Shown here in pieces: positions 17,801 through 25,714 of a DNA stretch of 64,000 nucleotides. Both the position numbers and the translations under genes were made by a program. Location: NCBI GenBank assembly GCA_002483345.1, contig DLHS01000005.1, forward strand, positions 300,038 through 364,037, read 5' to 3'. The notes beneath the pieces were generated by a model, which worked only from the letters and a program-made list of their open reading frames with translations, ran no database searches and was not told the DNA's origin. Positions within the stretch are counted from its first letter, which is position 1. Each line of letters opens with the position of its first letter. The stretch comes from Bacteroidetes bacterium UBA7662. GTDB lineage: Bacteria > Bacteroidota > Bacteroidia > UBA7662.

Positions 17801-18336
17801 GCGAACGCCGCCTGATTGTCGAAACCAAACAGCTGCCCATCATCATTGATCGGCTTTGTGCTCAATTGATAGAGCGGCATGGGGCGTTTGAAAACACCGT
17901 TATTATTGGCCTCCAACCCCGCGGGGCGCTGCTTGCAAGCCGGATTCATCAGAAAATAGAAAAACTTACCGGTCACCCGGTTACTTTCGGTTTATTGGAT
18001 GTGACTTTTTACCGCGATGATTTTCGCCGTCGTGAAGAACCGCTGATTCCGAGCGCTACCCGGATTGATTTCAGCATCGAAGGCAAACAAGTGGTACTCA
18101 TCGACGATGTTTTTTATACCGGTCGTACCATCAGGGCTGGTTTGGATGCCCTGATTGATTTCGGCCGGCCAGCTAAAGTAGAGTTGCTGGTGCTTATAGA
18201 ACGGCGGTATACCCAGGAATTTCCGGTGAAACCTGATTTTCTGGGGAAAAGAGTCAACACCGGCGATACCGAAAAGGTATTGGTAGAGTGGAAGGAAGTG
18301 AATGGTAAAGACAACGTTTGGATTGTTTCGCAATAA
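17797..18336 (+). CDS. pyrR: PyrR: pyrimidine operon regulator / uracil phosphoribosyltransferase
   Basis: 179 residues with the PRPP-binding motif VVLIDDVFYTGRT (near 101-113) and the PyrR-type dimer loop GLLDVTFYRDDF. In Firmicutes PyrR binds pyr mRNA; in Bacteroidota it may act mainly as a UPRTase. Its stop codon overlaps the pyrB ATG by one base (TAATG), so both are translated from one mRNA. Confidence 0.93.
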   Translation: MSERRLIVETKQLPIIIDRLCAQLIERHGAFENTVIIGLQPRGALLASRIHQKIEKLTGHPVTFGLLDVTFYRDDFRRREEPLIPSATRIDFSIEGKQVVLIDDVFYTGRTIRAGLDALIDFGRPAKVELLVLIERRYTQEFPVKPDFLGKRVNTGDTEKVLVEWKEVNGKDNVWIVSQ

Positions 18337-19271
18337 TGGCACAGGCACTCAGCACCCCCCACCTCATCAGCATTAAGGAACTCAAAACTGAGGATCTGGA
18401 GCTGATATTCAGTACTGCCGACAACTTCAAGGACGTCATCAACCGTCCCATTAAAAAAGTGCCTTCGCTGCGTGACATCACCATTGCCAACATCTTCTTT
18501 GAAAACTCCACCCGCACCCGGCTGTCGTTTGAACTGGCAGAAAAACGTCTTTCAGCAGATGTGGTGAATTTTTCGAGCTCCGGGTCTTCCGTGTCAAAAG
18601 GGGAGACGCTGGTGGATACCGTCAAAAACATCCTGGCCATGAAGGTTGACATGGTGGTAATGCGCCATAGCAGCCCGGGCGCCTGCCAGTTTCTGGCTGC
18701 CAACATTGATGCCAAGGTGGTGAATGCCGGCGACGGCGCACACGAACACCCCACGCAGGCTTTGCTGGATGCCTTTTCTATACGAGAAAAATATGGCTAC
18801 ATCGTCGGCCTTAAAGTGGCTATCATTGGCGATATACTCCATTCAAGGGTAGCCATGTCGAATATCTTCTGTCTCCAGAAACTGGGTGCTGAGGTGATGG
18901 TATGCGGCCCGACAACCCTCATGCCGCGCTATATGGCTGAATTGGGCGTGAAGGTAGAGCATGATGTCCGCAAGGCGCTTGCCTGGTGTGATGTGGCTAA
19001 CGTATTGCGGATACAACTGGAACGGCAACAAACCAAATACTTCCCCTCCCTCCGGGAATACACCCTGCAGTTTGGCATCAACAAAGCCATGCTTGAAAAC
19101 CTCGACAAGGAGATTACCATCATGCATCCTGGTCCTATCAACAGAGGGGTAGAGATTACGAGCGATGTGGCCGATTCCGGCCAAAGCATCATCCTGAATC
19201 AGGTAGAGAACGGGGTGGCGATCCGGATGGCGGTTTTATACCTGCTGGCGGATAAGATTGTGCGGGCTTAA
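18336..19271 (+). CDS. pyrB: aspartate carbamoyltransferase catalytic chain
   Basis: 311 residues. Joins carbamoyl phosphate and aspartate, the first committed step of pyrimidine synthesis. The carbamoyl-phosphate motif STRTR (58-62) and HPTQ (138-141) are intact. No regulatory chain gene (pyrI) follows. The ATG at 18336 overlaps the pyrR stop by one base. A 54-bp perfect palindrome starts 3 bases after the stop. Confidence 0.97.
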   Translation: MAQALSTPHLISIKELKTEDLELIFSTADNFKDVINRPIKKVPSLRDITIANIFFENSTRTRLSFELAEKRLSADVVNFSSSGSSVSKGETLVDTVKNILAMKVDMVVMRHSSPGACQFLAANIDAKVVNAGDGAHEHPTQALLDAFSIREKYGYIVGLKVAIIGDILHSRVAMSNIFCLQKLGAEVMVCGPTTLMPRYMAELGVKVEHDVRKALAWCDVANVLRIQLERQQTKYFPSLREYTLQFGINKAMLENLDKEITIMHPGPINRGVEITSDVADSGQSIILNQVENGVAIRMAVLYLLADKIVRA

Positions 19272-19274
19272 ATA

Positions 19275-19328
19275 CTCCGTGCCACCGTGACCTCCGTGGT
19301 TAACCACGGAGGTCACGGTGGCACGGAG
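19275..19328. repeat. 54-bp perfect palindrome after pyrB
   Basis: Two 27-base arms (19275-19301 and 19302-19328) are exact reverse complements with no spacer, centred on GGTT/AACC. RNA from either strand would form a very strong hairpin, but only a short TTTT follows on the plus strand. It may end pyrB transcription. It also looks like a member of the degenerate ctccgtg/accacgg repeats seen in many Bacteroidota genomes. Confidence 0.9.
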
Positions 19329-19434
19329 GGGTTTTCCCTGAAGTGGATTCCGGATACCCGTAATGTGTCGTATTTCACCTGCCGGAGAAACGGGACGACA
19401 CCTATATTTACGGGTCTGCATCAAACCATTTTCC

Positions 19435-19809
19435 ATGGAAACAGCTAATTTCAGGGATATTGACGAGTACATCTCTGCTTTTCCGCCTGAGGTAAGAGAG
19501 AAGCTGGCGGCCATCAGGGAAATAGCCCTGCTTGCCGCACCGGATGCCACAGAGGCCATACGCTACAACATGCCTGCTATCCTCCAAAACGGCTATTTAC
19601 TCTACTTTGCCGCCTTCAAAAAACACATCAGTCTTTTCCCGGCACCACCTGTGACTGTTGATTTTTTTGAGGAGGTGCGGCCGTACTTAAAGAACAAATC
19701 CACGATTCAGATTCCGCTCAAACAGGATTTTCCCCTGGAGCTGGTAACGAAACTGGTGAAGTACCGATGGGGTGAAAATATGCGGGAATCAGAAAAAAAA
19801 CCTTCTTAA
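19435..19809 (+). CDS. DUF1801 protein
   Basis: 124 residues from the ATG at 19435; the open frame begins 24 codons earlier but without a family-like start. It matches DUF1801 (YdhG-like): EYISAFPPEVREKL at the start, then DATEAIRYNMPAIL and LYFAAFKKHISLFPAP. The fold is small and cytosolic, with no known reaction. It sits alone between the palindrome and the 8-bp repeat. Confidence 0.88.
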   Translation: METANFRDIDEYISAFPPEVREKLAAIREIALLAAPDATEAIRYNMPAILQNGYLLYFAAFKKHISLFPAPPVTVDFFEEVRPYLKNKSTIQIPLKQDFPLELVTKLVKYRWGENMRESEKKPS

Positions 19810-19839
19810 TTGAACTCGTTCGGCTCAAATCATGCTCTT

Positions 19840-19887
19840 CAGCACATCAGCACATCAGCACATCAGCACATCAGCACATCAGCACAT
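19840..19887. repeat. six tandem copies of CAGCACAT
   Basis: Six perfect copies of an 8-bp unit; the last base is the first base of the pyrE stop triplet on the other strand. It is probably a slippage-prone repeat whose length can vary. It is not a CRISPR array: there are no spacers. Confidence 0.95.
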
Positions 19888-20531
19888 CAATCCTTCATCC
19901 AAAGCTCCGGCTTTTCGCGCCAGCTGCTCAATTTTTCAATGTCGGTATCGAGTATGAAATTTTCTTCTTTGGCTACCTGCAGCAAGGTGGTGTAATTACT
20001 CAGGCTGAAGAGAGGGACTTTCGCCTCCCTGAACATTTTCGCCGCCAGTGGAAATTCATAAGTGAAAGTAGAGAGCACTGCTTTTACATGCATACCGGCA
20101 GCCCTGATGGCTTCAACGGCTTTCAGGCTGCTGCCACCGGTAGAAATCAAGTCTTCAATCACAACAACAGAAGCATCCGGGCGTATTACCCCTTCAATCT
20201 GATTACCCATACCATGTTCTTTGGCACTTGAACGCACGTAGATCAAAGGTAAACCCATCTCTTCCGCCACCAGAGCTGCCTGCGGAATGCCGGCGGTAGC
20301 AACTCCCGCAATCAGATCTACCTCGCCTAGTTGCTGACGAATGGTTTCCGACAACATCTGGCGGATGTATGTCCGGATTTTGGGATAAGAAAGTGTGATG
20401 CGGTTATCGCAATAAATAGGCGAATTCCAACCCGAAGCCCATTTGAACGGCTGATCGGGCGATAGTTTTACGGCTTTAATTTCCAGCAAAAGTTTTGCAA
20501 CTTGCAGGGAGGTCTCGTCAGTTTTCTTCAC
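19887..20531 (-). CDS. pyrE: orotate phosphoribosyltransferase
   Basis: About 214 residues from the GTG at 20531. Upstream in-frame ATG (20555) and TTG (20558) codons exist, but a perfect TACATTTG box lies 4 nt before the GTG, and the GTG start (VKKTDETSLQVAKLLL) matches typical PyrE N-termini. It makes OMP from orotate and PRPP. The orotate/PRPP loop RSSAKEHGMGNQ and the motif VVVIEDLISTGGSS are intact. It is head to head with the NUDIX gene, whose ATG is only 8 bases away. Confidence 0.94.
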   Translation of the reverse strand: MKKTDETSLQVAKLLLEIKAVKLSPDQPFKWASGWNSPIYCDNRITLSYPKIRTYIRQMLSETIRQQLGEVDLIAGVATAGIPQAALVAEEMGLPLIYVRSSAKEHGMGNQIEGVIRPDASVVVIEDLISTGGSSLKAVEAIRAAGMHVKAVLSTFTYEFPLAAKMFREAKVPLFSLSNYTTLLQVAKEENFILDTDIEKLSSWREKPELWMKD

Positions 20532-20535
20532 ACCG

Positions 20536-20543
20536 CAAATGTA
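20536..20543 (-). promoter_or_regulatory. -7 box 4 nt before the pyrE GTG
   Basis: TACATTTG on the minus strand, 4 nt before the GTG at 20531. It overlaps the first codons of the divergent NUDIX gene. It predicts a leaderless pyrE mRNA and decides the start codon. Confidence 0.5.
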
Positions 20544-21150
20544 CCAAATCTTCATCAACGAAAAGCCCCTTCACATTCTCCCGGCTAAAAAATCAGCCGC
20601 GAGCAAAGGGCATATAGTATTGCACGAGCCTGGGGTGAAGCAATTGTTGCAGTGGGCGCGGAGACTCGAAGAGGATGACAGTCTGCTGGCTGTTTACGCA
20701 GTTTGCCGACAACCGGAAGCTTGCTTTGCGGCCTTTAAAGCGGAACATAAAAATATAGACGCAGCGGGGGGGCTGGTTTGCCGTCAGGATGATTTGCTGT
20801 TTATCAAACGATTCGGTAAGTGGGATCTTCCCAAAGGCAAGGTAGAAAAAGGGGAAAAACTGGAAGAAACGGCGGTTCGGGAAGTAGAAGAAGAGTGCGG
20901 TGTTCAACAGCTTCGGCTGGGCCGGTTTATTGCTACCACCTACCATACCTACGATTTTCAAGGGGTTCGGGCACTCAAACACAGTCATTGGTACGAGATG
21001 GAGTGCGATTTCAAGGATGTACCCAAACCACAGACAGAAGAAGGCATCACAGAGGTATGCTGGATAAACCGCTATCAGTTGCAGGAAGTTTTTTCCAATA
21101 CCTATGGCTCTATCTCGGCCTTGCTGAATACTTTTCTTACAACTGACTGA
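20539..21150 (+). CDS. NUDIX hydrolase
   Basis: 203 residues. The NUDIX box is complete (GKVEKGEKLEETAVREVEEECG reads as G-x5-E-x7-REVxEExG, near residues 98-119), so it is a metal-dependent pyrophosphohydrolase. The substrate is unknown; the preceding WDLPKG is typical of the RppH/DIPP-like group. The first 70 residues form an extra N-terminal domain found in Bacteroidota members (MYQIFINEKPL). Its tail overlaps coaD by 14 bases in convergent orientation. Confidence 0.9.
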   Translation: MYQIFINEKPLHILPAKKSAASKGHIVLHEPGVKQLLQWARRLEEDDSLLAVYAVCRQPEACFAAFKAEHKNIDAAGGLVCRQDDLLFIKRFGKWDLPKGKVEKGEKLEETAVREVEEECGVQQLRLGRFIATTYHTYDFQGVRALKHSHWYEMECDFKDVPKPQTEEGITEVCWINRYQLQEVFSNTYGSISALLNTFLTTD

Positions 21151-21625
21151 GCTGTTGTTGTATTTTTTTGGTAATCCGCACTTCTGCAGGTACAAAGGGA
21201 GCCACATCGCCGTCGTTGCGGATGATGTCGCGGATGATGGTCGAAGAGATGGGAGACAACGCGGGTTCGGTAAAAAAAAGTACCGTGTCTACACCATGCA
21301 TGGCCTTGTTGAACTGGGCGATGCTTTTCTCATATTCAAAATCAGGGGCATTGCGTAAACCCCTGACAATGTATTTTGCACCTATAGAAAGGCTGTAACG
21401 AACAGTCAGGCCTTCATAAATTTCCACCCTGATTTTAGGTTCATTGCGAAATACTTTTTCAATCCAGTTTTTACGCTGCTCAAGGTCAAAAAGATAAGTT
21501 TTGGCGCTGTTCTGGCCGATACCAATCACTACTTCATCAAAAATGGGCAATGCCCGGCGAATGATATCCACATGGCCATTGGTAATAGGGTCGAACGAAC
21601 CCGGGAAAAGGGCTATTTGTTTCAT
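21137..21625 (-). CDS. coaD: phosphopantetheine adenylyltransferase
   Basis: 162 residues. It transfers AMP to 4'-phosphopantetheine, the penultimate step of coenzyme A synthesis. Nucleotidyltransferase motifs GSFDPITNGH (9-18) and ISSTIIRD are present. It is last in the operon with the pseudopilin-like, DUF3822 and rsmD genes; its ATG overlaps the rsmD stop by 4 bases. Confidence 0.97.
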   Translation of the reverse strand: MKQIALFPGSFDPITNGHVDIIRRALPIFDEVVIGIGQNSAKTYLFDLEQRKNWIEKVFRNEPKIRVEIYEGLTVRYSLSIGAKYIVRGLRNAPDFEYEKSIAQFNKAMHGVDTVLFFTEPALSPISSTIIRDIIRNDGDVAPFVPAEVRITKKIQQQLSQL

Positions 21626-22170
21626 GCGCTGGTTTCGGTGCCGGTAAAAATACTAAAAACAGACTGACCGTAATTCCTTGCTTCCAAAAAGCCTGGTTCA
21701 GTTTCAAATTGAAGCTGCGCAGGGTGTTCCAGCACAAAAAGTCCGGTTGATTTCAGCAGTTTTTGTGAGCGGACAATACCCGGCAGTTCTTTCAGCCTGT
21801 CGAGGAGATAGGGGGGATCGGCAAAAATCAGGTCAAAGTCACCGGCTGCTTTTGGCAGCCAATTGAAAACATCTGCCTGGGTGACCTTAATGGAGCTTAA
21901 TCGAAGTAATTCCGCTGTTTCCCTGATAAAGCGGCAGCAACCAGTATGCTGATCAACAGCTAAAATAGCAGGACAACCTCTGGAAGCAAATTCATAACTG
22001 ATGTTGCCTGTTCCGGCAAACAGATCAAGCACCGCAAGCTCTTCAAAATCAAAACGATGTTGCAGATAGTTAAAGAGTGCTTCTTTGGCCCGGTCAGTAG
22101 TTGGCCTTACCGGAAGCCTGGCAGGTGCCTGAATGTTTCTGCCCTTATGCGTGCCGCTTATGATACGCAT
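21622..22170 (-). CDS. rsmD: 16S rRNA m2G966 methyltransferase
   Basis: 182 residues. Starts MRIISGTHKGR; SAM site LDLFAGTGNISYEFASRG; catalytic DPPY in IFADPPYLLD. It methylates the 16S rRNA G966 position during 30S assembly. It overlaps DUF3822 (13 bases) upstream and coaD (4 bases) downstream, the usual Bacteroidota arrangement. Confidence 0.95.
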   Translation of the reverse strand: MRIISGTHKGRNIQAPARLPVRPTTDRAKEALFNYLQHRFDFEELAVLDLFAGTGNISYEFASRGCPAILAVDQHTGCCRFIRETAELLRLSSIKVTQADVFNWLPKAAGDFDLIFADPPYLLDRLKELPGIVRSQKLLKSTGLFVLEHPAQLQFETEPGFLEARNYGQSVFSIFTGTETSA

Positions 22171-23027
22171 AAGAGGGCGAGGGCATCCGAAAGAGCAGCT
22201 TTTTCCAGCCGGGCCATGCCTGTGGCATCGTTCAGCTCTTCACCTGGCTGAATCAGGTCGCAGCTGATGAAATGCGGCGAGAGAAATTTTAACAGACTGC
22301 TTTGGTCACTGTTTGAACGCAATAAATGAAGGGGTGGCTGGTCAAAACCCAGTTGTTTGGCGGTGTTGAGACAATGGTACAGGATGTCTTCCTGAACAGT
22401 CGCTTTAAAGCGGTTGAGTAAATGAAGTTTTTGACCGCTGTAAGCCCACAACTGAAGAGATTCTTCTGTATAATGGATAAAAAGATGTTCTCCTCCCGGT
22501 GTTGTACTCTGTAAGTACTCGGTCATTGCCCCGACAAGTGCCCGGATGCTTGCACTCGGAAAATGCAGACGAACAGCACTCGAAAGGCCAAACGGGAGTC
22601 CATAGATGAGTTCTGCCTCTGTTCTTTTGAGGCTGTCTCTACCCAATTGTTCATCCAGCGCCCTGGGAAGCACACACTCATAATAATCGGTACCTGTACC
22701 TTCCTGATACACGGCGCCTGGAACCAGCGTGTAATGAATGCTTTCAAGGGCAACCAATATTCTGCTGTATACTTTACCTGGTAGCGGTTCTGTCTGTAAT
22801 AATTGCTGTAAACGTTCAGCAGGATGCAGTTTTTGCTGTTCTGCTGTCCAGGCATCCGCTTGTACGGCCAGTAATTTGCGGTCAGCAGCAGCACTGACAC
22901 AAAAACAATAGCCATCGTTTTTGAGAACGATGGCCAGTGTTTTGTCGGCGGTAGCGGAGGAGTCGAATCCTGCCGCTGTCTGACGAATGGTTTTCAATTT
23001 ATTCCCAGTTACCGGAAACGTTGGCAT
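22158..23027 (-). CDS. DUF3822 protein
   Basis: 289 residues. Recognised as DUF3822 from its position before rsmD-coaD and from its pattern (VALESIHYTLVPGAVYQ, GEHLFIHYTEESLQLWAY). The family resembles an actin/Hsp70-like ATPase fold and is near-restricted to Bacteroidota; its function is unknown. It overlaps the upstream gene by 29 bases, more than is usual here, so the true start could be a little downstream, but no other ATG is near. Confidence 0.8.
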   Translation of the reverse strand: MPTFPVTGNKLKTIRQTAAGFDSSATADKTLAIVLKNDGYCFCVSAAADRKLLAVQADAWTAEQQKLHPAERLQQLLQTEPLPGKVYSRILVALESIHYTLVPGAVYQEGTGTDYYECVLPRALDEQLGRDSLKRTEAELIYGLPFGLSSAVRLHFPSASIRALVGAMTEYLQSTTPGGEHLFIHYTEESLQLWAYSGQKLHLLNRFKATVQEDILYHCLNTAKQLGFDQPPLHLLRSNSDQSSLLKFLSPHFISCDLIQPGEELNDATGMARLEKAALSDALALLCVS

Positions 23028-23535
23028 CTGACATGGAACCTACTTTCAAGACCTTGCGCGGGTCAAAGGGTTTGCTGTCAACCACTTCAAAAACGTTCAC
23101 ATCAATGTTTCCTTTTTTGATTTTTCCTGCGGTCAGCGTGAATTTTTCAGGTTCTGCAAAAGGAATAAAGGGCAGAGAATCGACATTGATACCGACAAAG
23201 AAAGTGTCTATGATGGGCACATAAATCGTGTCATATTCGATGCCTTTCAGGATATCAAGGGAGTCGTCGGGGTTACCGATTACTTTAATGAAACGGAGAT
23301 TTTCGTTTTTAACCACGTCGAGGAGTTTATCCCAATCGTCGGCAAATTCACCTTTTACATCGCGATATGCCAGCTGGGCTGTCCGGATGTTTTTAAGGCG
23401 TTCGATTACGTGGGCATAACGTCGGTCCTTTTCTTTTTCGAATCGAATCGGTTCTGCGATAGTTTCCACCAGGAAATAGGTCAGAACCACAATTACAACA
23501 AAAAGCGCGGCTTTGATTACGTTCATCAATTTCAT
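22999..23535 (-). CDS. inner-membrane protein with pseudopilin-like region
   Basis: 178 residues. One N-terminal membrane helix (about 5-25) is followed by a soluble part beginning YAHVIERLKNIRTAQLAYRD, which resembles the long helix and first loop of type II secretion pseudopilins (GspG-like), then a beta-rich tail with DTFFVGINVDSLPFIPF. There is no prepilin cleavage site. First gene of the coaD operon. Function unknown; conserved-hypothetical quality. Confidence 0.7.
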   Translation of the reverse strand: MKLMNVIKAALFVVIVVLTYFLVETIAEPIRFEKEKDRRYAHVIERLKNIRTAQLAYRDVKGEFADDWDKLLDVVKNENLRFIKVIGNPDDSLDILKGIEYDTIYVPIIDTFFVGINVDSLPFIPFAEPEKFTLTAGKIKKGNIDVNVFEVVDSKPFDPRKVLKVGSMSDANVSGNWE

Positions 23536-23603
23536 GAGAGCTACGAGATTATAGTAGTCGCAATATTAGCATTTTTATCCCAAAAACAAGCCTTGTCTGA
23601 GGT

Positions 23604-23611
23604 TACCTTTG
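23604..23611 (+). promoter_or_regulatory. -7 box of the thioesterase-AAG operon
   Basis: TACCTTTG, a full match, 19 nt before the ATG at 23631. It lies in the 95-base gap separating it from the divergent pseudopilin-like gene. Confidence 0.5.
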
Positions 23612-23630
23612 TGTTTTTAAAGTAAATTCT

Positions 23631-24059
23631 ATGACTACCCCGCCCGATTTCGAAAAACGCCGAGCAGACATTTTTCAGAAGCTGCAAGGACAGCATTTTA
23701 TGCACCACATAGGCTTTGATCTTACCGCGGTGGAACCGGGTGTTGTTACAGGCGAAATGATACTGCAACCCTTTACCCGACAGCAAATGGGCTATTTGCA
23801 CGGAGGGGTTACCGCAACCGTTGCCGATGTAGTAGCCGGTTTTGCAGCCTATAGTCTTACACCTGCAGAACAACATGTGGTTACCGCAGATATCAATATC
23901 ATGTACTATCGGCCGGGTATTGGGGAAAAACTCAGAGCAGTAGGGCGGGTTTTAAAGGCGGGCAGTAAAATTCACTTCTGTGAAAGCGAAGTTTGGGTAC
24001 AACAAAAAGACGAATGGGTACTTGTGGCCCGTTCAACCTCTACCATGGCGGTGGTATGA
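23631..24059 (+). CDS. hotdog-fold thioesterase (PaaI-like)
   Basis: 142 residues; a complete single hotdog domain. GYLHGGVTATVADVVAGFAAYS contains the HGG motif and the catalytic-region Asp/Thr helix of the PaaI family. It probably hydrolyses acyl-CoA thioesters; the substrate is unknown. Its stop overlaps the next ATG by 4 bases. Confidence 0.9.
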   Translation: MTTPPDFEKRRADIFQKLQGQHFMHHIGFDLTAVEPGVVTGEMILQPFTRQQMGYLHGGVTATVADVVAGFAAYSLTPAEQHVVTADINIMYYRPGIGEKLRAVGRVLKAGSKIHFCESEVWVQQKDEWVLVARSTSTMAVV

Positions 24060-24667
24060 AACTCGGAGCAGCTTTCTATCAACGCAATGACGTGGTTCAC
24101 CTGGCCCGCGAACTCTTGGGTAAACGACTGGTTGTTTACCGGCAGGGAGTTTTATTAGGGGGCATAATCACAGAAACAGAAGCCTATGCAGGCACCACAG
24201 ACCGCGGTTCACATGCTTATGGGGGTAAACGAACCCCGCGCAATGAGGTGATGTATGCAGCAGGCGGATGCGCTTATGTATATCGTTGTTATGGTATTCA
24301 CCACCTGCTGAATGTGGTAACCGGTCCCGAAAATAATCCTCAGGCGATACTGATCAGGTCTTTAAGGCCAGATACAGGAATCAAGGAGATGTTGTACAAC
24401 CGGCAGATGGAGGGCATTTCTCCCCGGCTTACGGCTGGGCCGGGGAGATTGTGTGAAGCCATGGGGCTGGATATGTCCTTTAATGGCTGTTCTTTAACCG
24501 GAGACAGCTTGTGGATAGAAGAAAATGCGCCCTTAACAAACCAACAGATTGTAAGCACGCCGCGTATTGGCATCGGTTATGCCGGTGAAGATGCCGGCTT
24601 ACCATATCGTTTTTATCTGAACGGTGAAAATTGGGTAAGTCGCCCTCTCATGCCGGTATATCCCTGA
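24056..24667 (+). CDS. DNA-3-methyladenine glycosylase (AAG/Mpg type)
   Basis: 203 residues from the ATG at 24056 (ATGA overlap with the thioesterase stop). It removes alkylated purines in base-excision repair. ITETEAY carries the catalytic Glu, and GGKRTPRNEVMY and YRCYGIHHLLNVVTG are typical of the AAG fold. Its partner in the operon is a thioesterase with no evident repair link. Confidence 0.95.
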   Translation: MKLGAAFYQRNDVVHLARELLGKRLVVYRQGVLLGGIITETEAYAGTTDRGSHAYGGKRTPRNEVMYAAGGCAYVYRCYGIHHLLNVVTGPENNPQAILIRSLRPDTGIKEMLYNRQMEGISPRLTAGPGRLCEAMGLDMSFNGCSLTGDSLWIEENAPLTNQQIVSTPRIGIGYAGEDAGLPYRFYLNGENWVSRPLMPVYP

Positions 24668-24814
24668 GCCTTGGCATGTGCAATGCCGGGAAATCGCTGT
24701 TATTTATTAGTTCTCTGCCAAACAATTTTAGCTGAAAGGGGTTTCATAAACATATCAGCGCTCAGGTTTGCAAATTGTGTATAAGCCCTGAGCTGGTTTG
24801 ACGAATTTTAAACT

Positions 24815-25714
24815 GTGGAATCCGTGAATTATTTCTCTATCAAAGAGATCGAATCGCTTACCGGGATCAAAGCCCATACCATTCGCATCTGGGAACAGCG
24901 TTACGGTATGGTCGCTCCCCGCAGAACGGATACTAATATTCGGTTTTACGACGAAAACGACCTGAAAAAGCTTTTGAACGTAGGCCTTTTGAATCGTAAC
25001 GGCTTTAAAATATCGGAAATAGCCGATATGAGCGAGGCTGATTTAATGGCCAATGTCCGCAAGGTCTCAGAAGAAAAAACAGATTTTGAAAATCAGCTGC
25101 AGGCCCTTACACTCACCATGCTGGAGCTGGATGAGCATGCTTTTGAAAAACTGATAGCTACGGCCATACTGCAAATGGGCCTTGAAAAAACCATGATCAA
25201 GGTGGTTTTTCCGTTTTTCAGGGCTATAGGTATCATGTGGCAAACCGGCTCCATCAATCCTGCCCATGAACATTTTATTTCTAATATCATCCGCCAGAAA
25301 CTGATAGTAGCCATCGATGGTCAAAGACACGATGCGGATATATGGTCGAGAAAATTCATGTTGTACCTTCCGGAGGGAGAGTTTCATGAAATCGGGTTAC
25401 TTTTTGCCAACTATGCGATCCGGGCAAGAGGCGGTAAAGTTATTTATATTGGCTCCAATGTGCCCTTTAATGACTTGAAAGTGGTACACAAAGTATATAC
25501 CCCCGATTACCTGTTCACGGTCATCACGTCCCCCTTGCTGAATGGTGAATCGGTATCTGATTACCTGCAGAAACTCAGTGCTCAGTTTCCGGAAACCCTC
25601 CTCTATGTCTCGGGAGGATTTGTGCTGGCAGATGCATCTCTGGTTTTGCCGGCAAATGTTCGGTTGATACGCGATTTTAAAGAGATGTTGCTGTTGGTGA
25701 GCGAAATAGCATGA
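24815..25714 (+). CDS. MerR-type regulator with B12-binding domain (CarH/LitR-like)
   Basis: 299 residues from GTG 24815 (a second GTG at 24824 gives VNYFSIKEIE, equally plausible). An N-terminal MerR winged HTH (IKAHTIRIWEQRYG) is followed by a helical cap domain and a B12 Rossmann domain. The W-x9-EH motif is present (W142, E152, H153), and the ligand His is in an E-F-H-E-I-G motif (H191). These match CarH, which senses light via adenosylcobalamin. The residue after W142 is Gln rather than the His of T. thermophilus CarH. Coupled to crtZ by a 4-base overlap. Confidence 0.9.
   Translation: MESVNYFSIKEIESLTGIKAHTIRIWEQRYGMVAPRRTDTNIRFYDENDLKKLLNVGLLNRNGFKISEIADMSEADLMANVRKVSEEKTDFENQLQALTLTMLELDEHAFEKLIATAILQMGLEKTMIKVVFPFFRAIGIMWQTGSINPAHEHFISNIIRQKLIVAIDGQRHDADIWSRKFMLYLPEGEFHEIGLLFANYAIRARGGKVIYIGSNVPFNDLKVVHKVYTPDYLFTVITSPLLNGESVSDYLQKLSAQFPETLLYVSGGFVLADASLVLPANVRLIRDFKEMLLLVSEIA

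Noticed and set aside
19810..19995. Small open frame of QHISTSAHQHIS repeats
   Set aside because: It is created by the 8-bp tandem repeat and overlaps pyrE on the other strand.
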